Of a stretch of 42,131 nucleotides of DNA, positions 33,140 through 42,000 are shown in pieces (position 1 is the first letter of the stretch; each line of letters starts with the position of its first letter). The DNA comes from an uncultured bacterium (lineage in GTDB: Bacteria; Myxococcota_A; UBA796; CAJQPC01), in the NCBI GenBank assembly GCA_905480105.1, contig CAJQPC010000090.1, positions 1 to 42,131 of the forward strand, read 5' to 3'. The notes beneath the pieces were generated by a model. That model had not been told where the DNA came from, did no database searches, and was given only the letters and a program-made list of their open reading frames with translations. The translations under genes were made by a program, and so were the position numbers.

Positions 33140-34471
33140 TTGGCCTACACGCCGCCACCATCAAAGCTCTCGCGCCTGGCCCGAATCGGTCGCCTGACGT
33201 CCAAGGTCGGCGGTCGCTACCTGGGCCAGAAGGTCAAGGGCGTCTTTCAGCAGGACGAGGACCGGACGCGGGACACCCGGAAAGTTCAGGTTGAAGGAGC
33301 GCAGCGGGTCGCCAAGGCCATGGGCCAGCTCAAGGGAGCGGCGATGAAGGTGGGCCAACAGATGGCCCAGGTAGTGGATGGCATGGATCTCCCGCCCGAG
33401 GTCGGTGTGGCCTTGCGCCAGCTCAACGACAAAGCTGAGCCCGTGCCCTTCGCCATCATTCGTCAGGAGATTGAGAGGCAGCTCGACGGTCCGATTTCAA
33501 AGCATTTCGCCACCATCGACCCTGCGCCTCTGGGCACGGCCAGCTTGGCTCAGGCCCACGCCGCCACCTTGCACGACGGTCGCCAAGTGGTGGTCAAGGT
33601 GCTGCACGAGGGCATTGAGAGCAGCGTGGACACGGATCTGGCCGCCCTCCGACGCATCTTGATAAGCGGTCGCATTCTGAACCGGCCAAAAGCGGAGATA
33701 AACGCTGTTTTCGAGGAGGTTCGGGCCCGGTTGATGGAAGAGCTGGATTACTACCAGGAGGCGGCGAATCTGGAGTTTTTCGCGGATGCGTTCCAGGACG
33801 ACCCGGACATCCTGGTGCCCCGGAGTCACCCATCGTTGAGCACGGCGCGGGTGCTGACCATGGACCGACTCCAAGGCGTTCCCTTGGAGAGTTTCCGAAA
33901 GACGGCCAGTCCGGGGGCCAAGCAGCGTGCTTCTTTGGCTCTGGCCCGAAGCTTTTTCCGGATGACCTTTGAGCTACAGGCCCTGCATGCCGACCCCCAC
34001 GAAGGCAACTACCTCTTCTTGCCGGATGGACGCGTGGGTATTCTGGACTTTGGCTGCGTGAAACGCTTCAACGAGTTCTGGATGGCGGACTACGCTCGGG
34101 TGGCTCAGGCCTCTATTCGGGGCAACAGAGACCAGACCATTTCGGCATGCCTGAAGATGGGGGTACTCACCGAGCCATCTCCTGCCGCCGAAGACCTGCT
34201 CTGGTCCTTTTCCAAGGCCATTGGGGCACCCTTTTCCGGCGTGTACAAGCTGGGCGCCATTCCCGATCCGGTCACCCAAAACATGCGAGAGCTGGGCCCC
34301 AAGTTCCTGCGACACCGTGAGATTCAGACCCCGCAGGATGTGCTCTACCTGCACCGCTCGCTGGCCGGGCTCTACAACATTCTGCGTCGCTTGGAGGCCG
34401 AGGCCGACTGGGGGGTCATGCTGGAGCCCTGGTATCAGATGGCCATTGATAGGGCGGAGGGGCGGAGCTGA
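33140..34471 (+). CDS. UbiB/AarF (ABC1) family atypical kinase
   Basis: 443 residues from TTG 33140 (GGAG at 33130-33133). ATG 33086 would add 18 residues; the longer open frame starting at 32882 would overlap the sulfurtransferase and is not used. The UbiB KxGQ motif (GAAMKVGQQMAQ), the Ala-rich loop (LGTASLAQAHAATL), the Lys-bearing strand VVVKVLHEG, catalytic HADPHEGNYLF and metal-binding DFG (GILDFGC) are all intact. UbiB proteins are ATPases that support quinone or isoprenoid-lipid synthesis. The UbiA-family prenyltransferase about 5 kb away may be part of the same metabolism, but no direct link is seen. Confidence 0.9.
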   Translation: MAYTPPPSKLSRLARIGRLTSKVGGRYLGQKVKGVFQQDEDRTRDTRKVQVEGAQRVAKAMGQLKGAAMKVGQQMAQVVDGMDLPPEVGVALRQLNDKAEPVPFAIIRQEIERQLDGPISKHFATIDPAPLGTASLAQAHAATLHDGRQVVVKVLHEGIESSVDTDLAALRRILISGRILNRPKAEINAVFEEVRARLMEELDYYQEAANLEFFADAFQDDPDILVPRSHPSLSTARVLTMDRLQGVPLESFRKTASPGAKQRASLALARSFFRMTFELQALHADPHEGNYLFLPDGRVGILDFGCVKRFNEFWMADYARVAQASIRGNRDQTISACLKMGVLTEPSPAAEDLLWSFSKAIGAPFSGVYKLGAIPDPVTQNMRELGPKFLRHREIQTPQDVLYLHRSLAGLYNILRRLEAEADWGVMLEPWYQMAIDRAEGRS

Positions 34472-34574
34472 GCCCTGTCGTAGGGGGAAGAGAGAAGCCT
34501 CGGCGGGTCCGTGAGCGTTTCGGGCCGGCTTGGGCGGGGAATGGGGTGGGGTTTATCTTATCTTTTCAGCCGCT

Positions 34575-34592
34575 TAGGATAATTTTATCCTA
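34575..34592. terminator. AT-rich perfect palindrome at convergent gene ends
   Basis: TAGGATAA-TT-TTATCCTA is a perfect eight-base dyad in an otherwise GC-rich region. It includes the TAG stop of the minus-strand hydrolase and follows the stop of the UbiB gene. Tandem TTATC motifs precede it at 34552-34562. It could be a bidirectional terminator or a protein-binding dyad. Confidence 0.4.
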
Positions 34593-36884
34593 TTCGACAT
34601 ACCCCAAGGCCCGCAGCTGCTCCAGCTCACCTTGGTCAACCGTCCCAGACCCTTGGCCATAGGCCAGCTCAAAGGCCCTGGCCGCTTGGACTTGCTCGGT
34701 CTTCCAGCTCTCCAGGGCCTTGGAGGCACTGGCCTGGGATGGGGAGCGACTCTCACAGGGGTCCTGGTCCAGAGCGAAGCCCAGTACGCGGGTGCCGTTG
34801 TCCCAGGCCTTGCTCCCCTCCGTCGAGACCCAGGCAAACTGTTCCGGCGCACCGGGGGTCCAGGTAAAGCGCAGAAGGGCGCTGCCAATGCCTGTGCGCT
34901 GGGGTGCCTCTCCGCCTTCCATCAGTCCCTTCAGGCTGTGGCCGTCGGCTTGAGCGAGGGCCTCCAGTCCGGCCAAGTCCAGGAGCGTTGGGGCCACGTC
35001 GATCAAGCTGACCGGGGTGTCGATGACCTGGGGTGCGATGTGCTTGGGGGCCCAGATGACCATCGGGATCTGAACCTGGGACTGGGCCAGCCCAGTGCCG
35101 TGACTCCACAACCCGTGGTCCCAGAAGCTCTCCCCGTGATCGCTGACCAGAACCACGATGGTGTCCTGGTCGTGGCCGCTGGCCTGGAGTTGGGCCATGA
35201 ACGCAGCAAAGAGGGGGTCGCTGTCCTGGACGGACTGGGCGTATGCGGGCCAGCTGCGGTCCTGGACGGTGCCTCCGTCTTGGGTGGTCTGCAGGTAGTA
35301 CTGGTGCACATCCAGGGTGTGCACATAGGCAAAGATTGGGCGCTCCTGGTCTCTCCACCAGGCGAAGAGATCTTCGTGCAGTTCGGGTGCGCTGGGGGTT
35401 TGGCCAAGGCTGCGCTCCAGGCCCCAGCGTGTGGGGGGCATGGCGGTGTCAAAGCCACGGTCCAGGCCGCTCAGGGTGCTGCCCAAGGGGCTGCTGGCAA
35501 AGCTGGCGGTGGCCCAACCGGCTTGGGAGAAGCGCTCCTGAAGCAGCGGCACCTGTTCCGGCAAGCGATCGGCCAAGGTCTCAGCGCCCACCCGGTGGGT
35601 GGTGGGGTAGATGCCGCTCATCAGACTTGGAATACTGGGTTTGGTCCAGCAGGATGGGGAGTTGGCCAGCGCGAAACGCGCCCCTTGATTGGCGAACGCA
35701 TCGTAGGCCGGGGTGTCCCACCGGGCGCCGTAGACCCCCAGAGCGTCGGCCCTGAGGGTGTCGACCAGATAGATCACCACATTCAAGCTCTCCTTTGGGG
35801 CGCTCTCTACTCGAAGGTTTCCTAGAAAGGCCCACTGTGATCCGCTCGCATGGTGCACGATCTCCAGGCTCTGGCCAGCCCAAGGGCTCAGGTCAACGCT
35901 CTGGTCTCGCCAGCTTGGACTGGCTGGGGCCTGCAGCAGCACCTCGCCGAGCTGGAGCGTGGTCTCCCCGCCGCCCGAGGACCAGCGCAGCGCCTGTCCT
36001 GCTTGGATGTCCAAGACATGTACCAGGGCGCTGCCGGGCTCCATCGTCCATGTGGGGTGAATCACCCCCTCTAAGTCAAGACGGAGCTGGGCTATCCCCG
36101 GCTCGAAGCGTTGAGATTCGTCGGCGAGTTCCCCCCCCAAGACCGTGCCGTGGCCACCCTCAAAGCGCACCTGAATCGCCGAGAAGGCCGTCGCGGAGTC
36201 CCACGACGCCCCCAGGATTTCCTGGGGGTCCAGGCGCAGCTCCAACACCCCTTGGTGGGCCCGGTCCACCGGAAAGCGGCGCAGATTTAAAGCGATCTGG
36301 GTCGGGTCAAAGTCGCCTTTGGGCGAGAGATAGATCTGGACCGCGCTCACCCCGGGTTCCGGCTGCAGGCGAAGAGACAGGCTGCCGCTGGCGGGAGAGG
36401 GTGCTGGCAGGTGGAGCCTCCAGCCATCTTCGGCCTGTGCCCAGTTCTCCAAAGGTGTGCCTGCTGACCGCGGAGCGGGTGTCTCTGGCCCACGCAGGAC
36501 GGCCAGATCTGGGTCCATCAGGCGAAGCATGCCACCAGGATGGGGAATGGAGGCGATGAGTTGGCCCTGCCCAGCCGACTCTGGGGCTTGAGCTTGGCAC
36601 GCGTGGGTCTCATGGACGAAACGCCCATCGACAATCGACGCCAGGGTCAGCCCGACTACAGCCAAGACACCCCACCCCAATCGCCAAGATCGTGGCGCTG
36701 CCAGTGTCGGCAGCGTGACGACTAACGTCGCCAGTGGCAGCCAAAGGGTGGTCCGGGTCAACAGCGCCGCGCAGCCAGCGGCGAGCAACAGCCCCAGCAC
36801 AGCCCTGGGCTTTGAAGAATCGAACCAGGCCGCGAACAGTGCGATCAGGCCCACCAGGGGCAACAAGGGTGCGTTGGGCAGCAT
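34590..36884 (-). CDS. membrane-anchored sulfatase-fold hydrolase with N-terminal membrane and beta domains
   Basis: 764 residues. Four hydrophobic segments in the first 90 residues (PLLPLVGLIALFAAWF, AVLGLLLAAGCAALL and two more) anchor it. About 270 residues of mixed beta structure follow. The sulfatase domain begins near residue 365 with NVVIYLVDTLRADALGVYG. CWTKPSIPSLMSGIYPTTHR aligns with the sulfatase signature and places Thr414 at the nucleophile, where Cys or Ser would be needed for formylglycine. VLVSDHGESFWDHGLWSHGTG carries the metal ligands. The C-terminal LRALGYVE resembles the end of the other sulfatase-like protein here. A non-sulfatase activity of the phosphatase superfamily is likely, on an outward-facing substrate; its identity is unknown. 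Confidence 0.85.
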   Translation of the reverse strand: MLPNAPLLPLVGLIALFAAWFDSSKPRAVLGLLLAAGCAALLTRTTLWLPLATLVVTLPTLAAPRSWRLGWGVLAVVGLTLASIVDGRFVHETHACQAQAPESAGQGQLIASIPHPGGMLRLMDPDLAVLRGPETPAPRSAGTPLENWAQAEDGWRLHLPAPSPASGSLSLRLQPEPGVSAVQIYLSPKGDFDPTQIALNLRRFPVDRAHQGVLELRLDPQEILGASWDSATAFSAIQVRFEGGHGTVLGGELADESQRFEPGIAQLRLDLEGVIHPTWTMEPGSALVHVLDIQAGQALRWSSGGGETTLQLGEVLLQAPASPSWRDQSVDLSPWAGQSLEIVHHASGSQWAFLGNLRVESAPKESLNVVIYLVDTLRADALGVYGARWDTPAYDAFANQGARFALANSPSCWTKPSIPSLMSGIYPTTHRVGAETLADRLPEQVPLLQERFSQAGWATASFASSPLGSTLSGLDRGFDTAMPPTRWGLERSLGQTPSAPELHEDLFAWWRDQERPIFAYVHTLDVHQYYLQTTQDGGTVQDRSWPAYAQSVQDSDPLFAAFMAQLQASGHDQDTIVVLVSDHGESFWDHGLWSHGTGLAQSQVQIPMVIWAPKHIAPQVIDTPVSLIDVAPTLLDLAGLEALAQADGHSLKGLMEGGEAPQRTGIGSALLRFTWTPGAPEQFAWVSTEGSKAWDNGTRVLGFALDQDPCESRSPSQASASKALESWKTEQVQAARAFELAYGQGSGTVDQGELEQLRALGYVE

Positions 36885-36956
36885 GGCGGCCAGCCTAGCA
36901 CATGCCGCGCCCGGGCCCGGGGCGGGCTATGTTGCCTGGCTTCCCGCCAGGATCCC

Positions 36957-38627
36957 ATGCGCTACGAGCCTCAGAATCCCCTCATCGTCCAGTCTGACCA
37001 CAGCTTGCTGCTGGAGACAATGGGCCCAAACTTCCGCGTTGTACGCGACGCCTTGGTGCGCTTTGCCGAGCTGGTGAAGAGTCCCGAGTACGTTCACACC
37101 TACCGGATCACGCCGCTTTCCTTGTGGAACGCTGCGAGCGCCGGACTCGAGCCTGCGGACTTGGTAGAGGTGCTAAACACGTGGTCCAAGTACGACGTAC
37201 CGCCCAACGTGCCGACCTGGGTAGAAGACACGATGAGCCGCTACGGGCGACTCAAGCTGGTCCCCGAGGGGACCGAGCTGCGTCTCATTGCGGACTCAGA
37301 GGCTCTGATCCGTGAGATCCGTCACCACAAGTTGACCCGGGAGCTGTTGCAAGAGGACCTGGATGACCTGAGCATCAAGGTCTACACCGCTCATCGTGGT
37401 GAGCTCAAGCAGGTTCTGATCAGCATCGGCCATCCCGTCGAGGACTTGGCTGGCTACGTCGATGGCGATGTCCTGAAAATGGAGATGAGCCCGGAGACCG
37501 AAGACGGCACCCCATGGGGCCTGCGGGACTACCAGGTGGATGCTGTGGACTCTTTCCATGGCGACGGCCAAGTGCACGGTGGTTCTGGTGTGGTGGTGCT
37601 GCCCTGTGGGGCCGGCAAGACCATGGTGGGCATCGGGGCGATGACCCGCTTGGGAATGAAGACCCTGATTCTCTGCACCAACGTGACCGCGCTGCGGCAG
37701 TGGAAGAACGAGATCCTGGACAAGACCACGCTGACCCCGGACGACATTGGTGAGTATTCGGGGGAGAGCAAGAACATCAAGCCGGTGACCCTCTCCACCT
37801 ACCAGATCCTGACCTGGCGCAAATCCAAGCACGATGAATTTGTGCACTTTGGACTCTTTAATCGCCAGCGCTGGGGCCTGATCATGTACGACGAGGTGCA
37901 TCTCTTGCCCGCGCCTGTCTTCCGCAGCGTGGCCATGCTGCAGGCCCGCCGTCGTTTGGGGCTGACGGCCACGTTGGTGCGCGAGGACGGCAAGCAGGGC
38001 GATGTCTTTGCCTTGATTGGTCCCAAGCGCTTCGACATGCCGTGGAAGGACCTGGAGCACCAGGGTTGGATTGCCAGCGCGAGCTGCACGGAGATCCGCA
38101 TCGGTATGAGCGACGAGGACCGGCTGCGCTACGCCACCGCCGAGGAGCGAGAGAAGTACCGCTTGGCCAGCACCAACTCCCGGAAGGGACCCGTGATCGC
38201 AGAGCTCTTGGAGCGTCATCCCCAGGAAAATGTTCTCATTTTGGGCATGTACGTGGACCAGCTCGAGTGGCTCTCTCGCCAGTGGAATCTGCCCCTGATC
38301 ACGGGTAAGACCCCCCAGTCGCGCCGCGATCAGCTCTTCACGGACTTTCGGAGCGGAAAGTCTCGCGTGATGGTTATCTCTAAAGTTGGCAACTTCTCCG
38401 TGGACCTGCCCGACGCCACTGTTGCCATCCAAGTAAGCGGAACTTGGGGCTCTAGGCAAGAGGAGGCCCAGCGTCTCGGACGCATCCTGCGACCCAAGAA
38501 GGGAGAGAACAAGGCCTGGTTCTACAGTTTGGTCACCCGCGAGAGCCGCGAGCAGGACTACGCTGAGAAACGCCAGCTCTTCTTGACAGAGCAGGGCTAC
38601 AGCTACTCTATCGACGTGCGCAAGTGA
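36957..38627 (+). CDS. XPB-type superfamily 2 DNA helicase
   Basis: 556 residues. An N-terminal XPB domain (about 1-180, PLIVQSDHSLLLE, FAELVKSPEYVHTYRITPLSLWNAA) precedes the helicase core. Walker A is PCGAGKTMVG (Lys221). The Walker B box is DEVH (312-315). GLTATLVREDGK contains the XPB-specific RED motif. Motif VI is QRLGRILRPKKG. XPB proteins open DNA at damage; the bacterial forms act outside any TFIIH complex, and the cellular role here is presumably DNA repair. The start ATG 36957 is 72 bases from the divergent hydrolase start. The stop overlaps the next small gene as GTGA, so the two are co-translated. Confidence 0.92.
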   Translation: MRYEPQNPLIVQSDHSLLLETMGPNFRVVRDALVRFAELVKSPEYVHTYRITPLSLWNAASAGLEPADLVEVLNTWSKYDVPPNVPTWVEDTMSRYGRLKLVPEGTELRLIADSEALIREIRHHKLTRELLQEDLDDLSIKVYTAHRGELKQVLISIGHPVEDLAGYVDGDVLKMEMSPETEDGTPWGLRDYQVDAVDSFHGDGQVHGGSGVVVLPCGAGKTMVGIGAMTRLGMKTLILCTNVTALRQWKNEILDKTTLTPDDIGEYSGESKNIKPVTLSTYQILTWRKSKHDEFVHFGLFNRQRWGLIMYDEVHLLPAPVFRSVAMLQARRRLGLTATLVREDGKQGDVFALIGPKRFDMPWKDLEHQGWIASASCTEIRIGMSDEDRLRYATAEEREKYRLASTNSRKGPVIAELLERHPQENVLILGMYVDQLEWLSRQWNLPLITGKTPQSRRDQLFTDFRSGKSRVMVISKVGNFSVDLPDATVAIQVSGTWGSRQEEAQRLGRILRPKKGENKAWFYSLVTRESREQDYAEKRQLFLTEQGYSYSIDVRK

Positions 38628-38833
38628 CTGAACCAATCCTTCATAAAAATCTCGCCATTCTTCGCGTGACCGAGGCGAGAGTGCTCGACGAAATCCGCGC
38701 GGTGGTCCCTCTTCAAGACTACAGCCTGGGAATACTCTCGGAGACCGAGGTCATCGTTGACCCCTCCAGGCTGCGTGAACTGCGTGAGGCGCTGGACGCC
38801 CGTGGTCTGCAGGCCTTGGTCAAACGGGTCTGA
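38624..38833 (+). CDS. small protein overlapping the XPB gene, unknown function
   Basis: 69 residues from GTG 38624; four bases (GTGA) are shared with the helicase stop, a typical coupled arrangement. The sequence is acidic in its first half, then LSETEVIVDPSRLRELREAL, a short strand and helix ending LVKRV. No family is recognised. It is too small for an enzyme and may be a binding partner or regulator of the helicase. Tight coupling with XPB is the only functional clue. Confidence 0.65.
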   Translation: MTEPILHKNLAILRVTEARVLDEIRAVVPLQDYSLGILSETEVIVDPSRLRELREALDARGLQALVKRV

Positions 38834-38889
38834 CGGTTGCTTGGGGTTGAACTGCAGCGCTCTTGACCCAGCGGCCAAACGCCAGGGAG

Positions 38890-39822
38890 TCAGAGAGGCA
38901 GGTCCCAGTTTTTGGGGAGTCGGGCGGTCCCTTGGCCTGCAAAGGGCTGCAGCCCGCGCCAGTCTAAGCCGTACTCCACGAGCCAGGTCGCGACGGCCAC
39001 AGCAGCCACCACTGCCATGCCGCGTACCAAGCGCTTGGCCCATTGGGCATCTCCACCCTTGGGCTGTTTAAGCCAGCGCCGGAAGTACAGATCGACCGCG
39101 ATCAGTCCAGGGAGTACCACCAGCGTGCTGCGGGGGAACCACCCGTAAAGGGCCGCACCCATCGCCGTCAGGCTGGCCGCGTTGATCATCAGCCGTGCGC
39201 ACCACAGCGTGACCTGTGGGCCGTGGGTGGCCACAAGAGTGCGGTCACCGCGGCTGCGGTCTTCTTCTTCCTGCCACGCCTGAGCGGCAAAGGTCAGGCC
39301 CAGCATGGTCAAGGCAATGACCGCCAGAGTCAGCACGCTGCGGCCGTTGAGTGGGCTGCTGGCCACAGCCATCCCCCCAGCCGGGGTCAGCAGGCCGTAG
39401 CCCAACACATTGACCAGCGGTCCACCCAGTGGATGCGCCTTCCAGGCCAGGCGCGGGTGGGAGTAGAGCACGGCGAGCACGCAGCAGCCAAAACACGCCA
39501 AGCCCACCCCAAGTCCGGATGTAAAGGCCAGCGTAGCAGCCACCGCCAGGGCGCCATAGGCCCACAGGTTTAGGTTCTCAGGGATCGGTTCGCTGCCCCC
39601 AAAGAGCACCTCGCCCCGGTCTTTGTCGCGGGCTGCGTTCAGCCAGAGCGTGCCAGCATGAAGAAATCCCCACGCGAGCAAGGGCAGGGCAAGAGCCCAG
39701 CAGGACGCCAAGTGTTCCGCACGCTCCCAGTAGCCGTAGGCCACACCGACGCAGAGCAGGCTCCAGAGCCACGGCAACATTCTTGGCCTAGCGTGGATCC
39801 AGAGAGCACGCAGCAGACGCAA
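38890..39822 (-). CDS. UbiA-family prenyltransferase-like membrane protein
   Basis: 310 residues, about eight hydrophobic helices. The two Asp-rich motifs of the UbiA superfamily appear in altered form: first NAARDKDRGEVLFG in place of the usual N-D-x-x-D-x-x-x-D, and second QEEEDRSRGDRTL. They bind the Mg-diphosphate of an isoprenoid donor, so activity is probable but a variant metal site is expected. TTG 39822 is chosen because it directly follows the lipoprotein TAG. A quinone, menaquinone or tetraterpenoid acceptor is possible; it cannot be distinguished. Confidence 0.75.
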   Translation of the reverse strand: MRLLRALWIHARPRMLPWLWSLLCVGVAYGYWERAEHLASCWALALPLLAWGFLHAGTLWLNAARDKDRGEVLFGGSEPIPENLNLWAYGALAVAATLAFTSGLGVGLACFGCCVLAVLYSHPRLAWKAHPLGGPLVNVLGYGLLTPAGGMAVASSPLNGRSVLTLAVIALTMLGLTFAAQAWQEEEDRSRGDRTLVATHGPQVTLWCARLMINAASLTAMGAALYGWFPRSTLVVLPGLIAVDLYFRRWLKQPKGGDAQWAKRLVRGMAVVAAVAVATWLVEYGLDWRGLQPFAGQGTARLPKNWDLPL

Positions 39823-40146
39823 CTACTCAAAGACCTCGCACTCAAAGTTTCCGTCTTGAAAGTCTTCGCAGGACGCTCTCTTGAGCTCGCCCAGGCAATC
39901 GGTGGCCTTCTCCTCGGAGTAGGTCTGGCCCAGCAAGTCGCCTGCGTCTAGCAGGAATTCGCCAACATCTGCCCAGTCATCCCGGCAGTCTTGGGCATCG
40001 TCGTAGTCGGCCTCGTAGTCGGCCTCGTTGCATGTGCGGAACTGCTGGCACCAGGCCTTGCCATAGGCTTCGGGAAAGTCCTCCTCGGGGACAGTGCAAG
40101 CCACCAGGGCGGGGATGAGCGCAGCCGCCAACCAAAACCGATTCAT
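39823..40146 (-). CDS. small Cys-rich lipoprotein
   Basis: 107 residues. The leader FWLAAALIPALVAC is a standard lipoprotein signal with Cys at position 17. The mature part is acidic and holds several spaced Cys residues (WCQQFRTCNEADYE, DCRDDW, DCLGELKRASCEDF, ECEVF), which suggest disulfide bonding. The family is typical of myxobacterial small secreted proteins and of unknown function. Its stop adjoins the TTG of the UbiA-like gene, so the pair forms an operon. Confidence 0.75.
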   Translation of the reverse strand: MNRFWLAAALIPALVACTVPEEDFPEAYGKAWCQQFRTCNEADYEADYDDAQDCRDDWADVGEFLLDAGDLLGQTYSEEKATDCLGELKRASCEDFQDGNFECEVFE

Positions 40147-40296
40147 GAGGATCTCCAGTCTCTTGTTGGGCCGCCCTAACGGCTGGAGGGATCGGTGGGC
40201 AAAGGAGTGGCGGGAGGGGTGTCAGCTTTTGGGTCCCCCTGTCACCCCTTGGACACCTGGACGGGAATGAAGTCCGATGGCTTGCGCATCGGAACG

Positions 40297-40313
40297 TTGG
40301 CACGGCTCCTGCA
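40297..40313 (+). promoter_or_regulatory. sigma-54-like promoter
   Basis: TTGGCACGGCTCCTGCA matches the -24/-12 consensus with one deviation (C for the first T of TTGC) and has the required ten-base GG-to-GC spacing. A second TTGGCAC at 40329 lacks correct spacing to a -12. The 40147-40475 stretch otherwise holds no supported gene. Three GCGTCA hexamers lie downstream (40391, 40484, 40504). Confidence 0.45.
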
Positions 40314-40475
40314 AAGGGATGGGTTGACTTGGCACTCTCCGGTTGCCGTGAACCATGGGAGGGGGCGCGATAGCGGGAGGGTGTCAAGTTGCGTCATTGG
40401 GTGTCCCTGCAACATGGGGGCGCGCGTGGCCCATTTGACGGGGCAGTAAAGCCCCGGCTTGAGACACGGAGACTC

Positions 40476-40691
40476 ATGACTTTGCGTCACGCCACGACGC
40501 GGTGCGTCATGGGTTCCACGGGAGCCCTGGACTACCCGGGAGGCTGGAGGGACCGGGACGTCCTGGACGTGCAGGTCCAAGGGTCGGATCCCACGGTGCA
40601 GCTGGGGGCCCCGGCCTCTCAAGCCCAGGCGCCCTTCGCGATGGGTGCCATGGACGACTGCTTCCGTCTCGGTACCGGGCTGGCCTTGTGA
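40476..40691 (+). CDS. small 71-residue protein upstream of and overlapping the sirtuin gene
   Basis: From ATG 40476 (GGAG four bases upstream) the frame shows about 83% G or C at third positions, like confirmed genes here. It ends with TGA overlapping the sirtuin GTG as GTGA. A TTG at 40389 would add 29 residues. The sequence (ending MDDCFRLGTGLAL) matches no family recognised. It is probably co-expressed with the sirtuin, downstream of the sigma-54-like site. Confidence 0.45.
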   Translation: MTLRHATTRCVMGSTGALDYPGGWRDRDVLDVQVQGSDPTVQLGAPASQAQAPFAMGAMDDCFRLGTGLAL

Positions 40692-41575
40692 ATGGGGACC
40701 AGGGAAACAGCCCCCCGGTGAGCGGCTCGCATGCCAGCGCGGCCCTGACGAAGTTCCTCTTCCGGCGCCGGGTCACCGTGCTCACCGGGGCAGGGGTGTC
40801 TACCGACTCGGGCATTCCCGACTACCGTGGCCCGGAGACCGCCCGCCGTGCCCGTAATCCAGTTCGTTTTCGGCAGTTTGTGAATGATCCCGTGTGGCGG
40901 CAGCGCTACTGGTCTCGGAGCTACCTGGGCTGGCCCAACATACGGGACAAGAGCCCCAACAAGTGCCACGAGGCGTTGGCGAAGCTGGCGTTGGACGGGC
41001 GCGTTGAGGGCTTGATTACCCAAAACGTGGATCGTCTGCATGCCAAAGCGGGCCACAGTGGCATTGAGCTACATGGCGCGCTGGCCGAGGTCATTTGCCT
41101 AAGCTGTGGAAGCGTGCGGCCCAGGGAACAGGTTCAGGCTCAGCTTCGGGCCTTGAACCCTGACTTTCAGGCCCAGGTTCTGGAGTGGGCCCCCGACGGT
41201 GACGCCGAACTTCCACCCCAAGCCATGGAGAGTTTTCGGGTGCCGGGCTGCGCGTGTGGGGGACATCTCAAACCCCATGTGGTCTTTTTTGGAGAGAGTG
41301 TTCCGCGGGACAAGGTCGACCAGGCCTATGCCTGGGTGGAGAAGAGCCAGGGATTGCTGGTGGTGGGAAGCTCCCTGACGGTCTTCTCTGGTTTTCGCTT
41401 TGTAAAGCGGGCCCAAGCCTGCGGAATTCCGACCGCGATCCTCACCTTGGGGGAGACCCGTGGGGATCCGCTGGCGGTGCTGAAGTTAGATGCACCTGCC
41501 GGGCCGGTTTTGGCCGAAACAGTACGTCGTCTCACAGGCTCAGGGGCGCGCGACGGCACGGCGAAGGACACCTGA
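40688..41575 (+). CDS. sirtuin NAD-dependent protein deacylase
   Basis: 295 residues from GTG 40688. NAD-binding GAGVSTDSGIPDYRG and TQNVDRLH are intact; the catalytic His is His129 in ELHGALAEV. The four zinc Cys are CLSC and CAC plus neighbours (VPGCACGG), and HVVFFGESVP is the usual strand after the zinc domain. It removes acetyl or longer acyl groups from lysines of target proteins using NAD. The open frame extends upstream to 40502 without conserved sequence, so the overlapping GTG is preferred. It follows a small gene and a sigma-54-like site. Confidence 0.92.
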   Translation: MNGDQGNSPPVSGSHASAALTKFLFRRRVTVLTGAGVSTDSGIPDYRGPETARRARNPVRFRQFVNDPVWRQRYWSRSYLGWPNIRDKSPNKCHEALAKLALDGRVEGLITQNVDRLHAKAGHSGIELHGALAEVICLSCGSVRPREQVQAQLRALNPDFQAQVLEWAPDGDAELPPQAMESFRVPGCACGGHLKPHVVFFGESVPRDKVDQAYAWVEKSQGLLVVGSSLTVFSGFRFVKRAQACGIPTAILTLGETRGDPLAVLKLDAPAGPVLAETVRRLTGSGARDGTAKDT

Positions 41576-41758
41576 AAACGGTCTGTCCGGCCCGGCCTGG
41601 GAAATGGGTCGCCGGGTTCCTCCCAAAACGTGGCGCACTGCTGCGCTTGGGAGGGGTAGACGCTGGTGCTGTTCTTTGCGGCAGCTGGACCTGGCCTGGA
41701 TGGCCGGTGACGGACCTTCGGTACCGTAAGACGCTCTTATTCGCGATTGGAGAAGCGG

Positions 41759-41835
41759 TGGCACCCCCTACTGGATTCGAACCAGTGACATTCCGCTTAG
41801 AAGGCGGATGCTCTATCCAACTGAGCTAAGGGGGC
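41759..41835 (-). tRNA. tRNA-Arg (UCU)
   Basis: A complete cloverleaf on the minus strand. The acceptor stem is GCCCCCT with AGGGGGT (first pair G-U), the D-arm TAGCTCAGTTGGATAGAGCA, and the anticodon loop CTTCTAA with anticodon TCT, decoding AGA. The T-arm GGTTCGAATCC is followed by the acceptor strand and an encoded CCA end. Confidence 0.95.
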
Positions 41836-42000
41836 GTGGCGGCAGGTTAACCCCCCCATGCCTCAGAGTCCCGTCGGGAAGGGGCTGCACAGCCTGCGCT
41901 GGGCGAGATTCCAGGTCCACTGATCTTTTTTTAAGTTTCGCTGTCACATGCCTGGCTGGGTTGGCGTATTGCACCGTGAAACCGACCTCCCTGGAGCCCC

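Noticed and set aside
32882-33140. Long N-terminal extension of the UbiB-family frame
   Set aside because: It overlaps the sulfurtransferase coding region in another frame, and the conserved UbiB sequence begins only after 33140.
34632-35825. 397-residue plus-strand frame opposite the membrane sulfatase-fold gene
   Set aside because: Gly/Val-rich shadow of the real minus-strand gene.
37296-38636. 446-residue minus-strand frame opposite the helicase
   Set aside because: The plus strand has all XPB motifs; the antisense product is a His/Gly/Leu-rich shadow.
40329-40347. Second TTGGCAC element near 40329 as another sigma-54 promoter
   Set aside because: The GG-to-GC distance is twelve bases instead of ten, so it does not fit the required helical spacing.
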